The notes under the pieces are model-generated. The model searched no databases. It worked only from the letters and a program-made list of their open reading frames with translations, and was not told the origin of the DNA. Shown piece by piece: positions 47,129-55,125 of a stretch of DNA of 64,000 nt (position 1 is the stretch's first letter; the number at the start of each line of letters is the position of its first letter). The stretch spans positions 109,325 through 173,324 of the forward strand of contig NZ_FMZH01000012.1 of NCBI RefSeq assembly GCF_900101435.1, given 5' to 3'. A program made the position numbers and the translations under genes. Source of the stretch: Pedobacter soli (GTDB lineage Bacteria; Bacteroidota; Bacteroidia; Sphingobacteriales; Sphingobacteriaceae).

Positions 47129-47713
47129 ATGAATTTACAATCATATAATGATCAGGACCTGGTAAAGGTATATATTGCCGGGAATGAGAGCGGATTGCAG
47201 GAACTTTTAAAAAGACATAAAAGTAAAATTTATACTTCTATCTACTTATTGGTGAAAGACCAATATCTGGCGGAGGATATTTTTCAGGATGCTTTTATCA
47301 AAGTGATTAACACCCTGCGATCAGGAAGGTATAACGAAGAAGGTAAGTTTTTACCATGGGTAATGCGTATTGCGCATAACCTGGTTATCGATTATTTCAG
47401 GAAAGAAAAAAGAACACCCATTATCACCAGTTCTGATGGAATGGATGTATTCAATATGCTACACTTTTATGATGAGAGTGCAGAAGACAGGATGCTCCGC
47501 GACCAAACCCATAAAGATTTAAAGGCGATGATCCATTTATTGCCTGATGAGCAGAAAGAAGTGCTTTTAATGCGTCATTATGCCGATTTGAGCTTTAAGG
47601 AAATAGCCGATTTAACCGATGTAAGTATCAATACAGCCCTTGGTCGTATGCGTTACGCATTGAGCAATCTGCGCAAAATGCTTAAAACAAAGGAGGTGAG
47701 CTATAAAGGGTAG
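47129..47713 (+). CDS. RNA polymerase sigma factor, sigma-70/ECF family
   Basis: The 194-residue protein has sigma region 2 (about 25-95; YLLVKDQYLAEDIFQDAFIKVINTL and FLPWVMRIAHNLVIDYFRKEKR) and region 4 (about 130-185; LPDEQKEVLLMRHYADLSFKEIADLTDVSINTALGRMRYAL). Regions 1 and 3 are absent, as in ECF factors. No transmembrane anti-sigma follows; instead a 64-residue soluble protein lies 84 bp downstream before the terminator. The 260-bp gap before it is AT-rich and shows nothing I can assign with confidence. Confidence 0.93.
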   Translation: MNLQSYNDQDLVKVYIAGNESGLQELLKRHKSKIYTSIYLLVKDQYLAEDIFQDAFIKVINTLRSGRYNEEGKFLPWVMRIAHNLVIDYFRKEKRTPIITSSDGMDVFNMLHFYDESAEDRMLRDQTHKDLKAMIHLLPDEQKEVLLMRHYADLSFKEIADLTDVSINTALGRMRYALSNLRKMLKTKEVSYKG

Positions 47714-47797
47714 CGTAATTGTTACATAAAATATAGTAGGGGTTGAAATAAAGCATCTGAACTATCGTTAAGTTTATAAAACTTATCGCGTTTGCTT

Positions 47798-47992
47798 ATG
47801 ACAAAAACCTCTACATCAAAAAACAATGTAAATTTACCAACCCCGAACATGTTTCAGCCTAAAATGGATATGGAATCTGACGCAGAAATCGACTTATTTT
47901 ATGAGCAAATCAAAAGTAAGTTAGATAGGCTGGCTAAAAACCCACAAGATGAAACCATCAATAAGATTTTAGCCTACAGCAGGTCTTTATAA
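47798..47992 (+). CDS. small soluble protein downstream of the sigma factor
   Basis: ATG 47798 gives 64 residues (MTKTSTSKNNVNLPTPNM...). The N-terminal third is polar and probably disordered; the C-terminal half (DAEIDLFYEQIKSKLDRLAKNPQDETINKILAYSRSL) forms amphipathic helices. There is no membrane segment or zinc motif. It shares a transcript end with the sigma factor, so a role in its regulation is possible but unproven. TTG at 47792 is a less likely start. Confidence 0.6.
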   Translation: MTKTSTSKNNVNLPTPNMFQPKMDMESDAEIDLFYEQIKSKLDRLAKNPQDETINKILAYSRSL

Positions 47993-48010
47993 AATTTACA
48001 CTAGTCAAAG

Positions 48011-48043
48011 AGGTTGCTCCACAGGGTGGGGCAACCTTTTTTT
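48011..48043 (+). terminator. terminator of the sigma-factor unit
   Basis: Stem AGGTTGCTCCAC / GTGGGGCAACCT (one G-T pair) with a short loop, followed by TTTTTTT. Confidence 0.85.
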
Positions 48044-48202
48044 ATGCAATCTGGTTAATGATCAATGGTTGATAGTTAATAGTCCAATTATCTATTCTGC
48101 CATGAAGTATTGACCATCGACTACGCCCCCGTCTTAAAAGCAAACAGCCTGACTACCCGGATAAATGGCCTAATTTTTACATTCCCTTAAAATAAAAAGC
48201 CC

Positions 48203-48237
48203 TACCTTTACATAGTGTAATTTTAACACTAAGCGCA
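48203..48237 (+). promoter_or_regulatory. promoter and palindromic operator of the MFS exporter
   Basis: TACCTTTA (48203-48210, one mismatch to TAnnTTTG) is followed by TAGTGT (48213-48218) and its complement ACACTA (48226-48231) around a 7-bp AT spacer. The dyad covers the predicted start of transcription and ends 6 bp before ATG 48238, so a bound repressor would block initiation. No regulator gene is adjacent. Confidence 0.55.
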
Positions 48238-49449
48238 ATGAATAAAAACTTACTTCCACTCACTTTAGGCGGTTTAGGCATCGGTATAACAGAGTTCGTA
48301 ATGATGGGCTTGCTTCCCGATATTGCAAACGATTTAAGGGTAAGCATCCCCGAAGCCGGTCATTTAATTTCGGCCTATGCCCTCGGTGTAGTAATTGGTG
48401 CGCCTCTACTGATTATGATTGCGGGTAAATATCCACCTAAAATGATATTAATTGCCCTGATGATTATGTTCACGGTTTTTAATGCATTTTCGGCCTTTGC
48501 CCCTACTTTCAACACTTTGTTTATTGCACGCTTACTTTCAGGTTTACCACATGGTGCGTTTTTCGGTGTGGGTTCTGTAGTAGCCAGCAGAATTGCCGAG
48601 AAAGGGAAAGCCGCACAAGCGGTATCGCTCATGTTTATGGGCTTAACCATTGCCAATATTGTTGGTGTACCTCTGGGTACTTTTATCGGGCACAACTTCT
48701 CCTGGCGCATCTCTTTTGCTGTAGTGGTATTGGTTGGGCTGATTACTTTATTAAGCTTAAAACTTTGGCTACCTGCTTTAGAAGCTACCAAAAACCGCGA
48801 TCTAAAAGCAGAATTGAGTTTCTTCAAAAAAAGAGATGCCTGGATTATCATTTTCATGATTTCTATTGGTACAGGCGGCTTGTTTACCTGGTATAGCTAT
48901 ATCGCTCCGTTAATGACCGAAGTTGCCCATTTCTCGGCCAACGCGGTAACCTATATATTAATGCTTGCGGGTTTAGGTATGATGTTCGGCAACTACGTTG
49001 GTGGTCGACTGGCTGATAAATTTTCGCCGGCTAAAGCTTCTGCTGCCTTATTAATCACTATGGTGGTTACCTTAACCATCGTGCATTTTGTTTCGGCTAG
49101 TCAGCCATTGGCTTTAATCATGACCTTTATTACCGGCGCCGTCGCTTTCTCATTAGCTGCCCCTATCCAGATGTTGATGATTCAGAGCGCTAAAGGATCC
49201 GAAATGCTGGCCGCATCGGCTAGTCAGGCAAGTTTTAACATTGGTAATGCATTGGGTGCCTTTTTTGGTGGCCTTCCGCTGGTTTATGGTTACGACTATA
49301 CTTCGCCGGCCTACGTTGGCGCTGCAATGGCCCTGGTAGGTGCTTTGTTTGCCTTCTGGTTAATTAAAAGCAACAGCAAGAAACCCGTAACCAAAACTAC
49401 AGTAACCGAAGAAGAAGAAACCGAAGAACAATTTGTAGTGATGCATTAG
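48238..49449 (+). CDS. MFS efflux transporter (AraJ-like, DHA1 type)
   Basis: The 403-residue protein has 12 predicted helices in two halves. It starts MNKNLLPLTLGGLGIGITEFVMMGLLPDIANDL, typical for AraJ/YdhP-type drug or sugar exporters, with RLLSGLPHGAFFGVGSVVASRI at helix 4-5 and an acidic C-terminal tail (EEEETEEQ). Substrate unknown. It is monocistronic with its own operator-like dyad. Confidence 0.88.
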   Translation: MNKNLLPLTLGGLGIGITEFVMMGLLPDIANDLRVSIPEAGHLISAYALGVVIGAPLLIMIAGKYPPKMILIALMIMFTVFNAFSAFAPTFNTLFIARLLSGLPHGAFFGVGSVVASRIAEKGKAAQAVSLMFMGLTIANIVGVPLGTFIGHNFSWRISFAVVVLVGLITLLSLKLWLPALEATKNRDLKAELSFFKKRDAWIIIFMISIGTGGLFTWYSYIAPLMTEVAHFSANAVTYILMLAGLGMMFGNYVGGRLADKFSPAKASAALLITMVVTLTIVHFVSASQPLALIMTFITGAVAFSLAAPIQMLMIQSAKGSEMLAASASQASFNIGNALGAFFGGLPLVYGYDYTSPAYVGAAMALVGALFAFWLIKSNSKKPVTKTTVTEEEETEEQFVVMH

Positions 49450-49542
49450 GTTTTAGGAGCGCGATCCCGAAGCTTCCTTTACCGAAGTTTTGATTTCACG
49501 AGGCAACAAGCCCATACAGTCAGCAAAATAGATTTCATAACC

Positions 49543-50232
49543 TTAAGCTTTAAAATTCCAGTTAATTAAAGGCAGTTTTCTTTTCTGGTTTACATTCCAA
49601 AGCCCAACCTGCAAGCCCTTTAAATTTTTGCTTTTATTAAATAATCCAATCTGTATCCCACGGCTTTTTAACACGTCGTTGCTTAATAAACCAATTTGAA
49701 TGCCTTTGTAATCTACAGCACTATTACCTATACCCACCTGCAATCCGTTTCCTTTATGCACATCATTAAACATGGAGAGTTGTAGGCCATTCTGCTTTTT
49801 AATTATAGTACCCACAATCGAAATAGATATACCATTTGAAGCATACAAATATTGCCCGATAGCACCAACCGTTAACCCGTTTACTATACAATCTCCGCAA
49901 ACTGTTCCCGAACCGGAAATATTTAAACCATTGATCTTCTCGGTAAACTCAAACTCCCTGACACTAAAAAGATTATCATTTTCATTTATAGGGCTACGGG
50001 GTATAAGCGGTAGCAATAAACCCAAACCAATCAACTCTAACCTCGTTCCATTAGTTACTACATTAGTATGTGTTTCTTTAAATCCCGAAGCAATTCCAAA
50101 TGAAAGCCCTGTTATTTGGGCATTGCCCTGATGGAATGTTGCTGCAGGAAAATGATTTTTTCTGTCCTGACCATAACCTTTTACGCCGGAATAAAGAAAG
50201 ATCAGCATAATTAATATAAGTCTGTTGTTCAT
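49543..50232 (-). CDS. exported protein with GLQxG/GIQIG repeats (LA_2272-like)
   Basis: The 229-residue protein starts with a signal-like segment (MNNRLILIMLIFLYSGVKGYG) and holds a C-terminal series of about 20-residue repeats: KGNGLQVGIGNSAVDY, KGIQIGLLSNDVLK, RGIQIGLFNKSKN, KGLQVGLWNVNQKRKLPLINWNF. Such repeats occur in the LA_2272-type surface proteins and probably form a beta-solenoid or barrel. Function unknown. It is alone on the minus strand, convergent with the MFS gene. Confidence 0.7.
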   Translation of the reverse strand: MNNRLILIMLIFLYSGVKGYGQDRKNHFPAATFHQGNAQITGLSFGIASGFKETHTNVVTNGTRLELIGLGLLLPLIPRSPINENDNLFSVREFEFTEKINGLNISGSGTVCGDCIVNGLTVGAIGQYLYASNGISISIVGTIIKKQNGLQLSMFNDVHKGNGLQVGIGNSAVDYKGIQIGLLSNDVLKSRGIQIGLFNKSKNLKGLQVGLWNVNQKRKLPLINWNFKA

Positions 50233-50438
50233 GATATTTTGAATTAGTTTATAACCAAAGATCGACAGTTAAAAACAAGCAATTTATCTTTAAAAATTAC
50301 AACAGCTTCCATTTATCCTCTATAAAGCATCATACCGTCCATTAATTACCCTAAAAGATTAATACAAAATCACTTATTAATCTAAAAAACTTGATTGATG
50401 ATATAATTACCTTATCTTCATTTCATAAATTATTCTTT

Positions 50439-51404
50439 ATGGAGAATCAGCAAGCAATATTCTTTCAAACTATTAAAGCAGCTTTGCCCGAATACCAGAA
50501 TATGGCGCTAAGTATAGCCGAAGAACTGGGCATCAGCACCAACGAAGCTTACAAAAAAATCAGGGGCGACAGCAATCTCACGCTTCAGCAGATTATTAAA
50601 CTGTCTGATTCTTTTAATGTACCTTTTGTATATAGTCCAAAGCAATCTTTATCCGTTACCTTCAATTACCTCAGTGTAAACGAAGACCTCAACATGGTTA
50701 ATTACCTGAAAGACTTGCTCGATAACCTTCAAACCATTAAAAACAGCAAGCAAAAGCACATTACCATTACTACCGATGATATTCCGGTATTTCACTTTTT
50801 TAAGTACCCTGAATTAACCAGTTTTAAATTGTTTTTCTGGGCAAACAGTGTCAATAACTTCGAAGTTCCGTTTAATTCGACCTTTCTGTCGGATGAGATC
50901 ATCGAAATATCAAAAACATTGCATGCTACTTATTTAGAAATTCCCAGTACAGAAATATGGTCGAAAGATACCATAACCGGCACTTTAGAACAGATCAGGT
51001 ATGCTTTTGAAGCCGGCCACCTGAACGACACCGAACTGGCCGTTAAAATTGTAGAGCAGGTAAAATATTGCCTTACCGATATGAACATGTACGCCATTGG
51101 CAGCAAAAAAACCATTGACCCCAACCATACTTTTAACTGGTACAACTGCGATGTGCTGGGTAGCATTGCCTACCTGGTCGATTTCAAAGACCGCATGGCC
51201 TGTTACAACCGTTTCAATACCTTTAACTATTTACGTACCGAAGACCAATCATACTGCCTGCAAACCAGGAAATGGATGCAGGGATTGATTATGAAATCTG
51301 TTTCGTTCAGCGGTCAGGGAGAAAAGCATCGTAACAAATACCTGTACAGTGCCTTTTCCGAATGCGATAAACTATTGCAGGAGATTGGTCAGGCACAGGG
51401 TTAG
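50439..51404 (+). CDS. HTH-type regulator with long C-terminal domain
   Basis: From ATG 50439 (MENQQAIFFQTIKAALPEYQN) the protein has 321 residues; the frame opens 16 codons upstream in less protein-like sequence. Residues about 20-60 form an XRE-like helix-turn-helix (MALSIAEELGISTNEAYKKIRGDSNLTLQQIIKLSDSF). The rest is a helical domain without a recognised motif (FLSDEIIEISKTLHATYLEIPSTEIWSKDT, GHLNDTELAVKIVEQVKYCL). It resembles a class of Bacteroidota regulators with unknown ligand. Monocistronic. Confidence 0.7.
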   Translation: MENQQAIFFQTIKAALPEYQNMALSIAEELGISTNEAYKKIRGDSNLTLQQIIKLSDSFNVPFVYSPKQSLSVTFNYLSVNEDLNMVNYLKDLLDNLQTIKNSKQKHITITTDDIPVFHFFKYPELTSFKLFFWANSVNNFEVPFNSTFLSDEIIEISKTLHATYLEIPSTEIWSKDTITGTLEQIRYAFEAGHLNDTELAVKIVEQVKYCLTDMNMYAIGSKKTIDPNHTFNWYNCDVLGSIAYLVDFKDRMACYNRFNTFNYLRTEDQSYCLQTRKWMQGLIMKSVSFSGQGEKHRNKYLYSAFSECDKLLQEIGQAQG

Positions 51405-51409
51405 TTTTG

Positions 51410-51653
51410 ATTTGGCATAAATAATAACCAATTATCAATGCGTTGAGCGTTTGGCGGCTGGCGTTTGGTGTTGGTTTACCAAACTAGATTAACGCAAGGC
51501 CCTTCGACTCCGCTCAGGGTGACAGCGCGTTTGGAGTTTGCAGTTGTGAGTTTGGACGGAGACAGTTAACCAATTTAAACAATTAACCAGTTAACCAATT
51601 AGCAATTACTAATGAACAATTGAACCAATAAACCAATGAACAAGTTTATCTAT
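51410..51653. repeat. decayed intergenic repeats before nth
   Basis: This 244-bp stretch has no gene. It contains GTTTGG-type text (GCGTTTGGCGGCTGGCGTTTGG, GCGTTTGGAGTTTGCAG), TTAACCAATT/TTAACCAGTT words, and a 25-base imperfect palindrome at 51500-51524 (CCCTTCGACTCC...CAGGGTGACA) that recurs at 53922-53946 with one change. These belong to the dispersed families described under findings. Confidence 0.6.
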
Positions 51654-51661
51654 TATATTTG
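51654..51661 (+). promoter_or_regulatory. -7 box abutting nth
   Basis: TATATTTG matches TAnnTTTG and ends 3 nt before ATG 51665. If transcription starts where Bacteroidota -7 boxes predict, the nth mRNA would be leaderless. Confidence 0.45.
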
Positions 51662-51664
51662 CGC

Positions 51665-52330
51665 ATGCTTAAAAAAGAACGTTATAAACTTTTTGTAGAA
51701 CACTTTTCGGCCAAGCAACCCGATGCCGAAACCGAACTGCATTACAATAACCCCTATCAGCTTTTAGTAGCCGTAATTCTGTCGGCACAGTGCACCGATA
51801 AGCGGGTAAATATGGTTACTCCTGCCCTGTTTCAACGTTTCCCAAATGCCAAAGCACTGGCAGAAGCTACCCCAGATATTGTTTTTGATTACATCAGAAG
51901 CATCAGTTACCCCAATAATAAAGCGAAACATTTGGTGGGCATGGCCAATATGCTGCTTAACGAGTTTAACGATGTGGTACCATCGGGAGTAGATGACCTG
52001 CAGAAAATGCCAGGTGTTGGCCGCAAAACTGCTAATGTAATTGCATCGGTAATTTATAATGCACCTGCTATGGCGGTTGATACCCATGTTTTCCGCGTGG
52101 CTAACCGGCTTGGCCTAACCAATGGTAAAACCCCGCTTGCCGTAGAAAAAGACCTGGTTAAAAATCTGCCCGAGCACGACATTCACATTGCCCACCACTG
52201 GTTAATCCTGCACGGGCGCTACGTTTGTGTAGCCAGAAGCCCTAAATGCGATGTTTGCGAAATTACCTACATGTGCAGGTATTTCGAGCGCTTAACCGCG
52301 CAAAATGAGCGTAATAAATTAAAAGCTTAA
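51665..52330 (+). CDS. nth: endonuclease III
   Basis: Nth is a base-excision-repair glycosylase/AP lyase for oxidised pyrimidines. From ATG 51665 the protein has 221 residues with the helix-hairpin-helix and catalytic Lys121 (MPGVGRKTANV), catalytic Asp139 (AVDTHVFR) and the 4Fe-4S cluster motif C-x6-C-x2-C-x5-C (CVARSPKCDVCEITYMC). The TTG two codons upstream is a possible but less likely start. It lies upstream of recA with 122 bp between. Confidence 0.96.
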   Translation: MLKKERYKLFVEHFSAKQPDAETELHYNNPYQLLVAVILSAQCTDKRVNMVTPALFQRFPNAKALAEATPDIVFDYIRSISYPNNKAKHLVGMANMLLNEFNDVVPSGVDDLQKMPGVGRKTANVIASVIYNAPAMAVDTHVFRVANRLGLTNGKTPLAVEKDLVKNLPEHDIHIAHHWLILHGRYVCVARSPKCDVCEITYMCRYFERLTAQNERNKLKA

Positions 52331-52452
52331 AAAATTATTTTCACTTTACTATTGACATTAGCTAAAAAAGATTTACCTTAGCTAAATATATTAGTATTTT
52401 AAATATCAACATTCAAGTATATTAGCCGATAATCGATTATATTTACGCCGTA

Positions 52453-53478
52453 ATGAAAAAAGAAATGAGCACTTCAAATCCAGATAAATTAAAAGCCCTT
52501 CAGCTTACTTTAGATAAGCTCGAAAAATCTTATGGTAAAGGTACCATCATGAAACTTGGTGATACAGCTGTTGAACCTATTGAATATATTTCCACAGGAT
52601 CAATCAGTTTAGATATCGCTTTAGGTATCGGCGGTATTCCAAAAGGCCGTATCATCGAAATTTATGGTCCGGAGTCTTCTGGTAAAACCACTTTGGCTAC
52701 CCACATTATTGCCGAAGCACAGAAAAAAGGTGGTATTGCTGCATTTATTGATGCAGAGCATGCTTTTGATCAGTTCTATGCGAAAAAATTAGGCGTTGAT
52801 ACCGATAACCTTTTAATCTCTCAACCAGATAACGGTGAGCAGGCTTTAGAAATTGCCGATAACCTGATCCGCTCAGGAGCTATTGATGTAATTGTAATTG
52901 ACTCTGTTGCTGCTTTGGTTCCTAAAAGTGAGATTGAAGGCGAAATGGGCGATAGCAAAATGGGTTTACACGCCCGTTTAATGAGTCAGGCACTACGTAA
53001 ATTAACCGGAACGATTGCCAAAACAGGATGTTGCTGTATTTTCATCAACCAGTTACGCGATAAAATCGGTGTAATGTTCGGTAACCCTGAAACTACAACA
53101 GGTGGTAATGCGTTGAAATTCTATGCTTCAGTACGTTTAGATATTCGTCGTATTTCTCAAATCAAAGATTCTGACGAAGTTTCAGGTAACCGCGTAAAGG
53201 TTAAGATTGTTAAAAATAAAGTAGCTCCTCCTTTCCGTATTGCCGAATTTGATGTCATGTTTGGCGAAGGTATTTCTAAAAATGGCGAGATCATCGATTT
53301 AGGTGTTGATTTCGGTATCATCAAAAAAGCAGGTTCCTGGTTCTCTTATGGCGATACTAAATTAGGACAAGGCCGTGATGCAGTAAAACAACTGTTGAGC
53401 GATAACCCTGAGCTGGCCGAAGAACTGGAAATTAAAATTAAAGCCGAAGTAACCGGTGATAAACTGGTAGAAGAATAA
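52453..53478 (+). CDS. recA: recombinase A
   Basis: RecA forms ATP-dependent filaments on single-stranded DNA for homologous recombination and repair. The 341-residue protein has Walker A GPESSGKT (72-79), Walker B VIVIDSVAAL, the DNA-binding loop around EIEGEMGDSKMGLHARLMSQ and FINQLRDKIGVMFGNPETTTGGNALKFYAS. Codons are more uniform than in neighbouring genes, as expected for high expression. ATG 52453 is 7 nt after TATATTTA, a near-match -7 box; the internal Met5 is an alternative start. Confidence 0.98.
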   Translation: MKKEMSTSNPDKLKALQLTLDKLEKSYGKGTIMKLGDTAVEPIEYISTGSISLDIALGIGGIPKGRIIEIYGPESSGKTTLATHIIAEAQKKGGIAAFIDAEHAFDQFYAKKLGVDTDNLLISQPDNGEQALEIADNLIRSGAIDVIVIDSVAALVPKSEIEGEMGDSKMGLHARLMSQALRKLTGTIAKTGCCCIFINQLRDKIGVMFGNPETTTGGNALKFYASVRLDIRRISQIKDSDEVSGNRVKVKIVKNKVAPPFRIAEFDVMFGEGISKNGEIIDLGVDFGIIKKAGSWFSYGDTKLGQGRDAVKQLLSDNPELAEELEIKIKAEVTGDKLVEE

Positions 53479-53508
53479 GTCTTCCGGCACGTCAATAATA
53501 AAATATAA

Positions 53509-53546
53509 ATGCCCTCCCAAATCATATTCGGGAGGGCATTTTGTTT
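53509..53546 (+). terminator. recA terminator
   Basis: Stem ATGCCCTCCC / GGGAGGGCAT with an 11-nt loop, then TTTGTTTT. Confidence 0.85.
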
Positions 53547-53570
53547 TAAAAAACTTATATCTGCTAAAAT

Positions 53571-53768
53571 TTAGTTTTGACTAAAAATAGCGTTGAAATC
53601 TTTGGTCACATACACAATAACCAACAATGCGGCAATAACCAAAGCGCCAAGTATAATTACCCCCCAGCTCCCTTTAAGTTTGTTTTTATCTTTCCTGATT
53701 AGCCAGTACAAAAGACCAATTAAAGGTATGGCACAAACAATCCAAAATATTAACGATGCTCCAGTCAT
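53571..53768 (-). CDS. small two-helix membrane protein
   Basis: The 65-residue protein has two hydrophobic helices (about 5-23 and 36-55) joined by a basic loop (RKDKNKLKGSW), typical of a small inner-membrane protein. No family is recognised, though the first helix with PLIGLLYWLIRKDK resembles phospholipase-D N-terminal-like peptides. It is convergent with recA. Topology supports a real gene. Confidence 0.55.
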   Translation of the reverse strand: MTGASLIFWIVCAIPLIGLLYWLIRKDKNKLKGSWGVIILGALVIAALLVIVYVTKDFNAIFSQN

Positions 53769-53849
53769 TTTTAAAGTTCAATGTTCAATAATCAAAATTG
53801 CAATTATCGAACGGTTATAATCTAATTATTTCTATGTTTATTTCAACAC

Positions 53850-54040
53850 AAAGGCTCAAAGATACAAAGTCAATTCACAGTTTACAGTTGGCAGTTATCA
53901 ATAATCAAAGTTTGCAATAAGCCCTTCGACTCCTCTCAGGGTGACAACCGGTTCTGAATTGGCAGTTTACAGTTAACCGGTTTAAACAATTAACCTTATG
54001 CAATTGGTATTTACCAATGAACAAATGACTAATGAACCAG
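53850..54040. repeat. decayed intergenic repeats before tsaD
   Basis: This AT-rich gap has no gene. It contains CAGTTTACAGTTGGCAGTTATCAATAATCAA-like text (given in parts), the second copy of the 25-base CCCTTCGACT...AGGGTGACA element (53922-53946) and TTAACCGGTTTAAACAATTAACC words, matching the repeat types at about 51.4, 59.6 and 63.2 kb. Confidence 0.55.
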
Positions 54041-54049
54041 TGACCCCGC

Positions 54050-55051
54050 TTAAAATTCCATTCTAGCCATCGGCGATACTTCCTGACCTACAAAATCTTT
54101 TGCCAGAAATTTATGGTAGCCAGCAATGGCAATCATACCTGCATTATCAGTACAATATTGAAATGCCGGCACGTATACTTTCCAGCCTAATTCATCTGCA
54201 GTTTGCTGTAAACCATTGCGCAAACCTGAGTTTGCCGAAACACCCCCAGCGATGGCAATTTCATTAATGCCGTATTGTTTTGCCGCTTTCTTTAGCTTGT
54301 TTAACAAAATCTGTACAATGCTGTGCTGTACCGATGCACAAATATCATCTAAATGCTCAGCTATAAAGTTAGGGTTTTCTTTCTCCTGCTTCCTGATAAA
54401 GTAAAGGATAGACGTTTTAAATCCACTAAAGCTAAAATTCAGCTCAGGTATTTGCGGTTCGGCAAATTTAAAAGCCAGCGGATTACCCAGCTTAGCATGC
54501 TTATCAATTAAAGGACCACCGGGGTAAGGCAAAGCCAGTAGTTTAGCTGTTTTATCAAAAGCTTCTCCGGCAGCATCATCCAGCGTTTCGCCCACAATTT
54601 CCATATCAAAATAATCCCTTACCAGAACAATCTGCGTATGCCCTCCTGATACGGTTAAACACAGGAAAGGAAAAGCCGGTTTCGGATCATCGATAAAATG
54701 TGCCAATATATGCGCATGCATGTGATTAACAGAAATTAAAGGTATATTTAAGGCTAGTGCAAACGATTTTGCAAAAGAAACACCAACCAAAAGTGATCCC
54801 AAAAGACCAGGCCCCCGTGTAAAAGCTACGGCAGTAATGTCCTGTTTTGTAACTTTGGCATCAATTAAAGCCTGCTGTACGGCGGGCACAATATTTTGTT
54901 GATGTACCCTCGAAGCTAATTCAGGGATTACACCACCATAATTTTGATGAATTGTTTGGTTTGCAATAACATTGGCAGTAATTTTGCCGTTGTTACAAAT
55001 AGCAACTGAAGTATCATCGCAAGAGGACTCGATAGCAAGTATAACAGACAA
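54050..55051 (-). CDS. tsaD: tRNA N6-adenosine threonylcarbamoyltransferase
   Basis: TsaD transfers threonylcarbamoyl to A37 of ANN-decoding tRNAs, an essential modification made with TsaB/TsaE/TsaC. The 333-residue protein has ESSCDDTSVAI at the N-terminus, metal ligands His110 and His114 (NHMHAH), VSGGHTQIV, the DDAAGEAFDKTAKLL segment and GGVSANSGLR. Length is normal. It is divergent from tamB, with only a few tens of bp between starts; a -7 box TAATTTTG lies at 55078-55071. Confidence 0.97.
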   Translation of the reverse strand: MSVILAIESSCDDTSVAICNNGKITANVIANQTIHQNYGGVIPELASRVHQQNIVPAVQQALIDAKVTKQDITAVAFTRGPGLLGSLLVGVSFAKSFALALNIPLISVNHMHAHILAHFIDDPKPAFPFLCLTVSGGHTQIVLVRDYFDMEIVGETLDDAAGEAFDKTAKLLALPYPGGPLIDKHAKLGNPLAFKFAEPQIPELNFSFSGFKTSILYFIRKQEKENPNFIAEHLDDICASVQHSIVQILLNKLKKAAKQYGINEIAIAGGVSANSGLRNGLQQTADELGWKVYVPAFQYCTDNAGMIAIAGYHKFLAKDFVGQEVSPMARMEF

Positions 55052-55070
55052 ATTATTAATATTTAAGTCG

Positions 55071-55078
55071 CAAAATTA
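55071..55078 (-). promoter_or_regulatory. -7 box of tsaD
   Basis: TAATTTTG on the minus strand predicts a leader of about 16 nt. It overlaps the presumed N-terminal codons of tamB. Confidence 0.45.
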
Positions 55079-55125
55079 TTAAAAAACTATTTAAAATACT
55101 CCTTTGGGTAATTGCATCAATAATT

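Noticed and set aside
47690..47710. AAAGGAGGTGAGC, a strong Shine-Dalgarno-like sequence at the end of the sigma factor gene
   Set aside because: No usable start codon follows at the right distance; the GTG gives only a few codons before a stop, so it is probably a coding coincidence.
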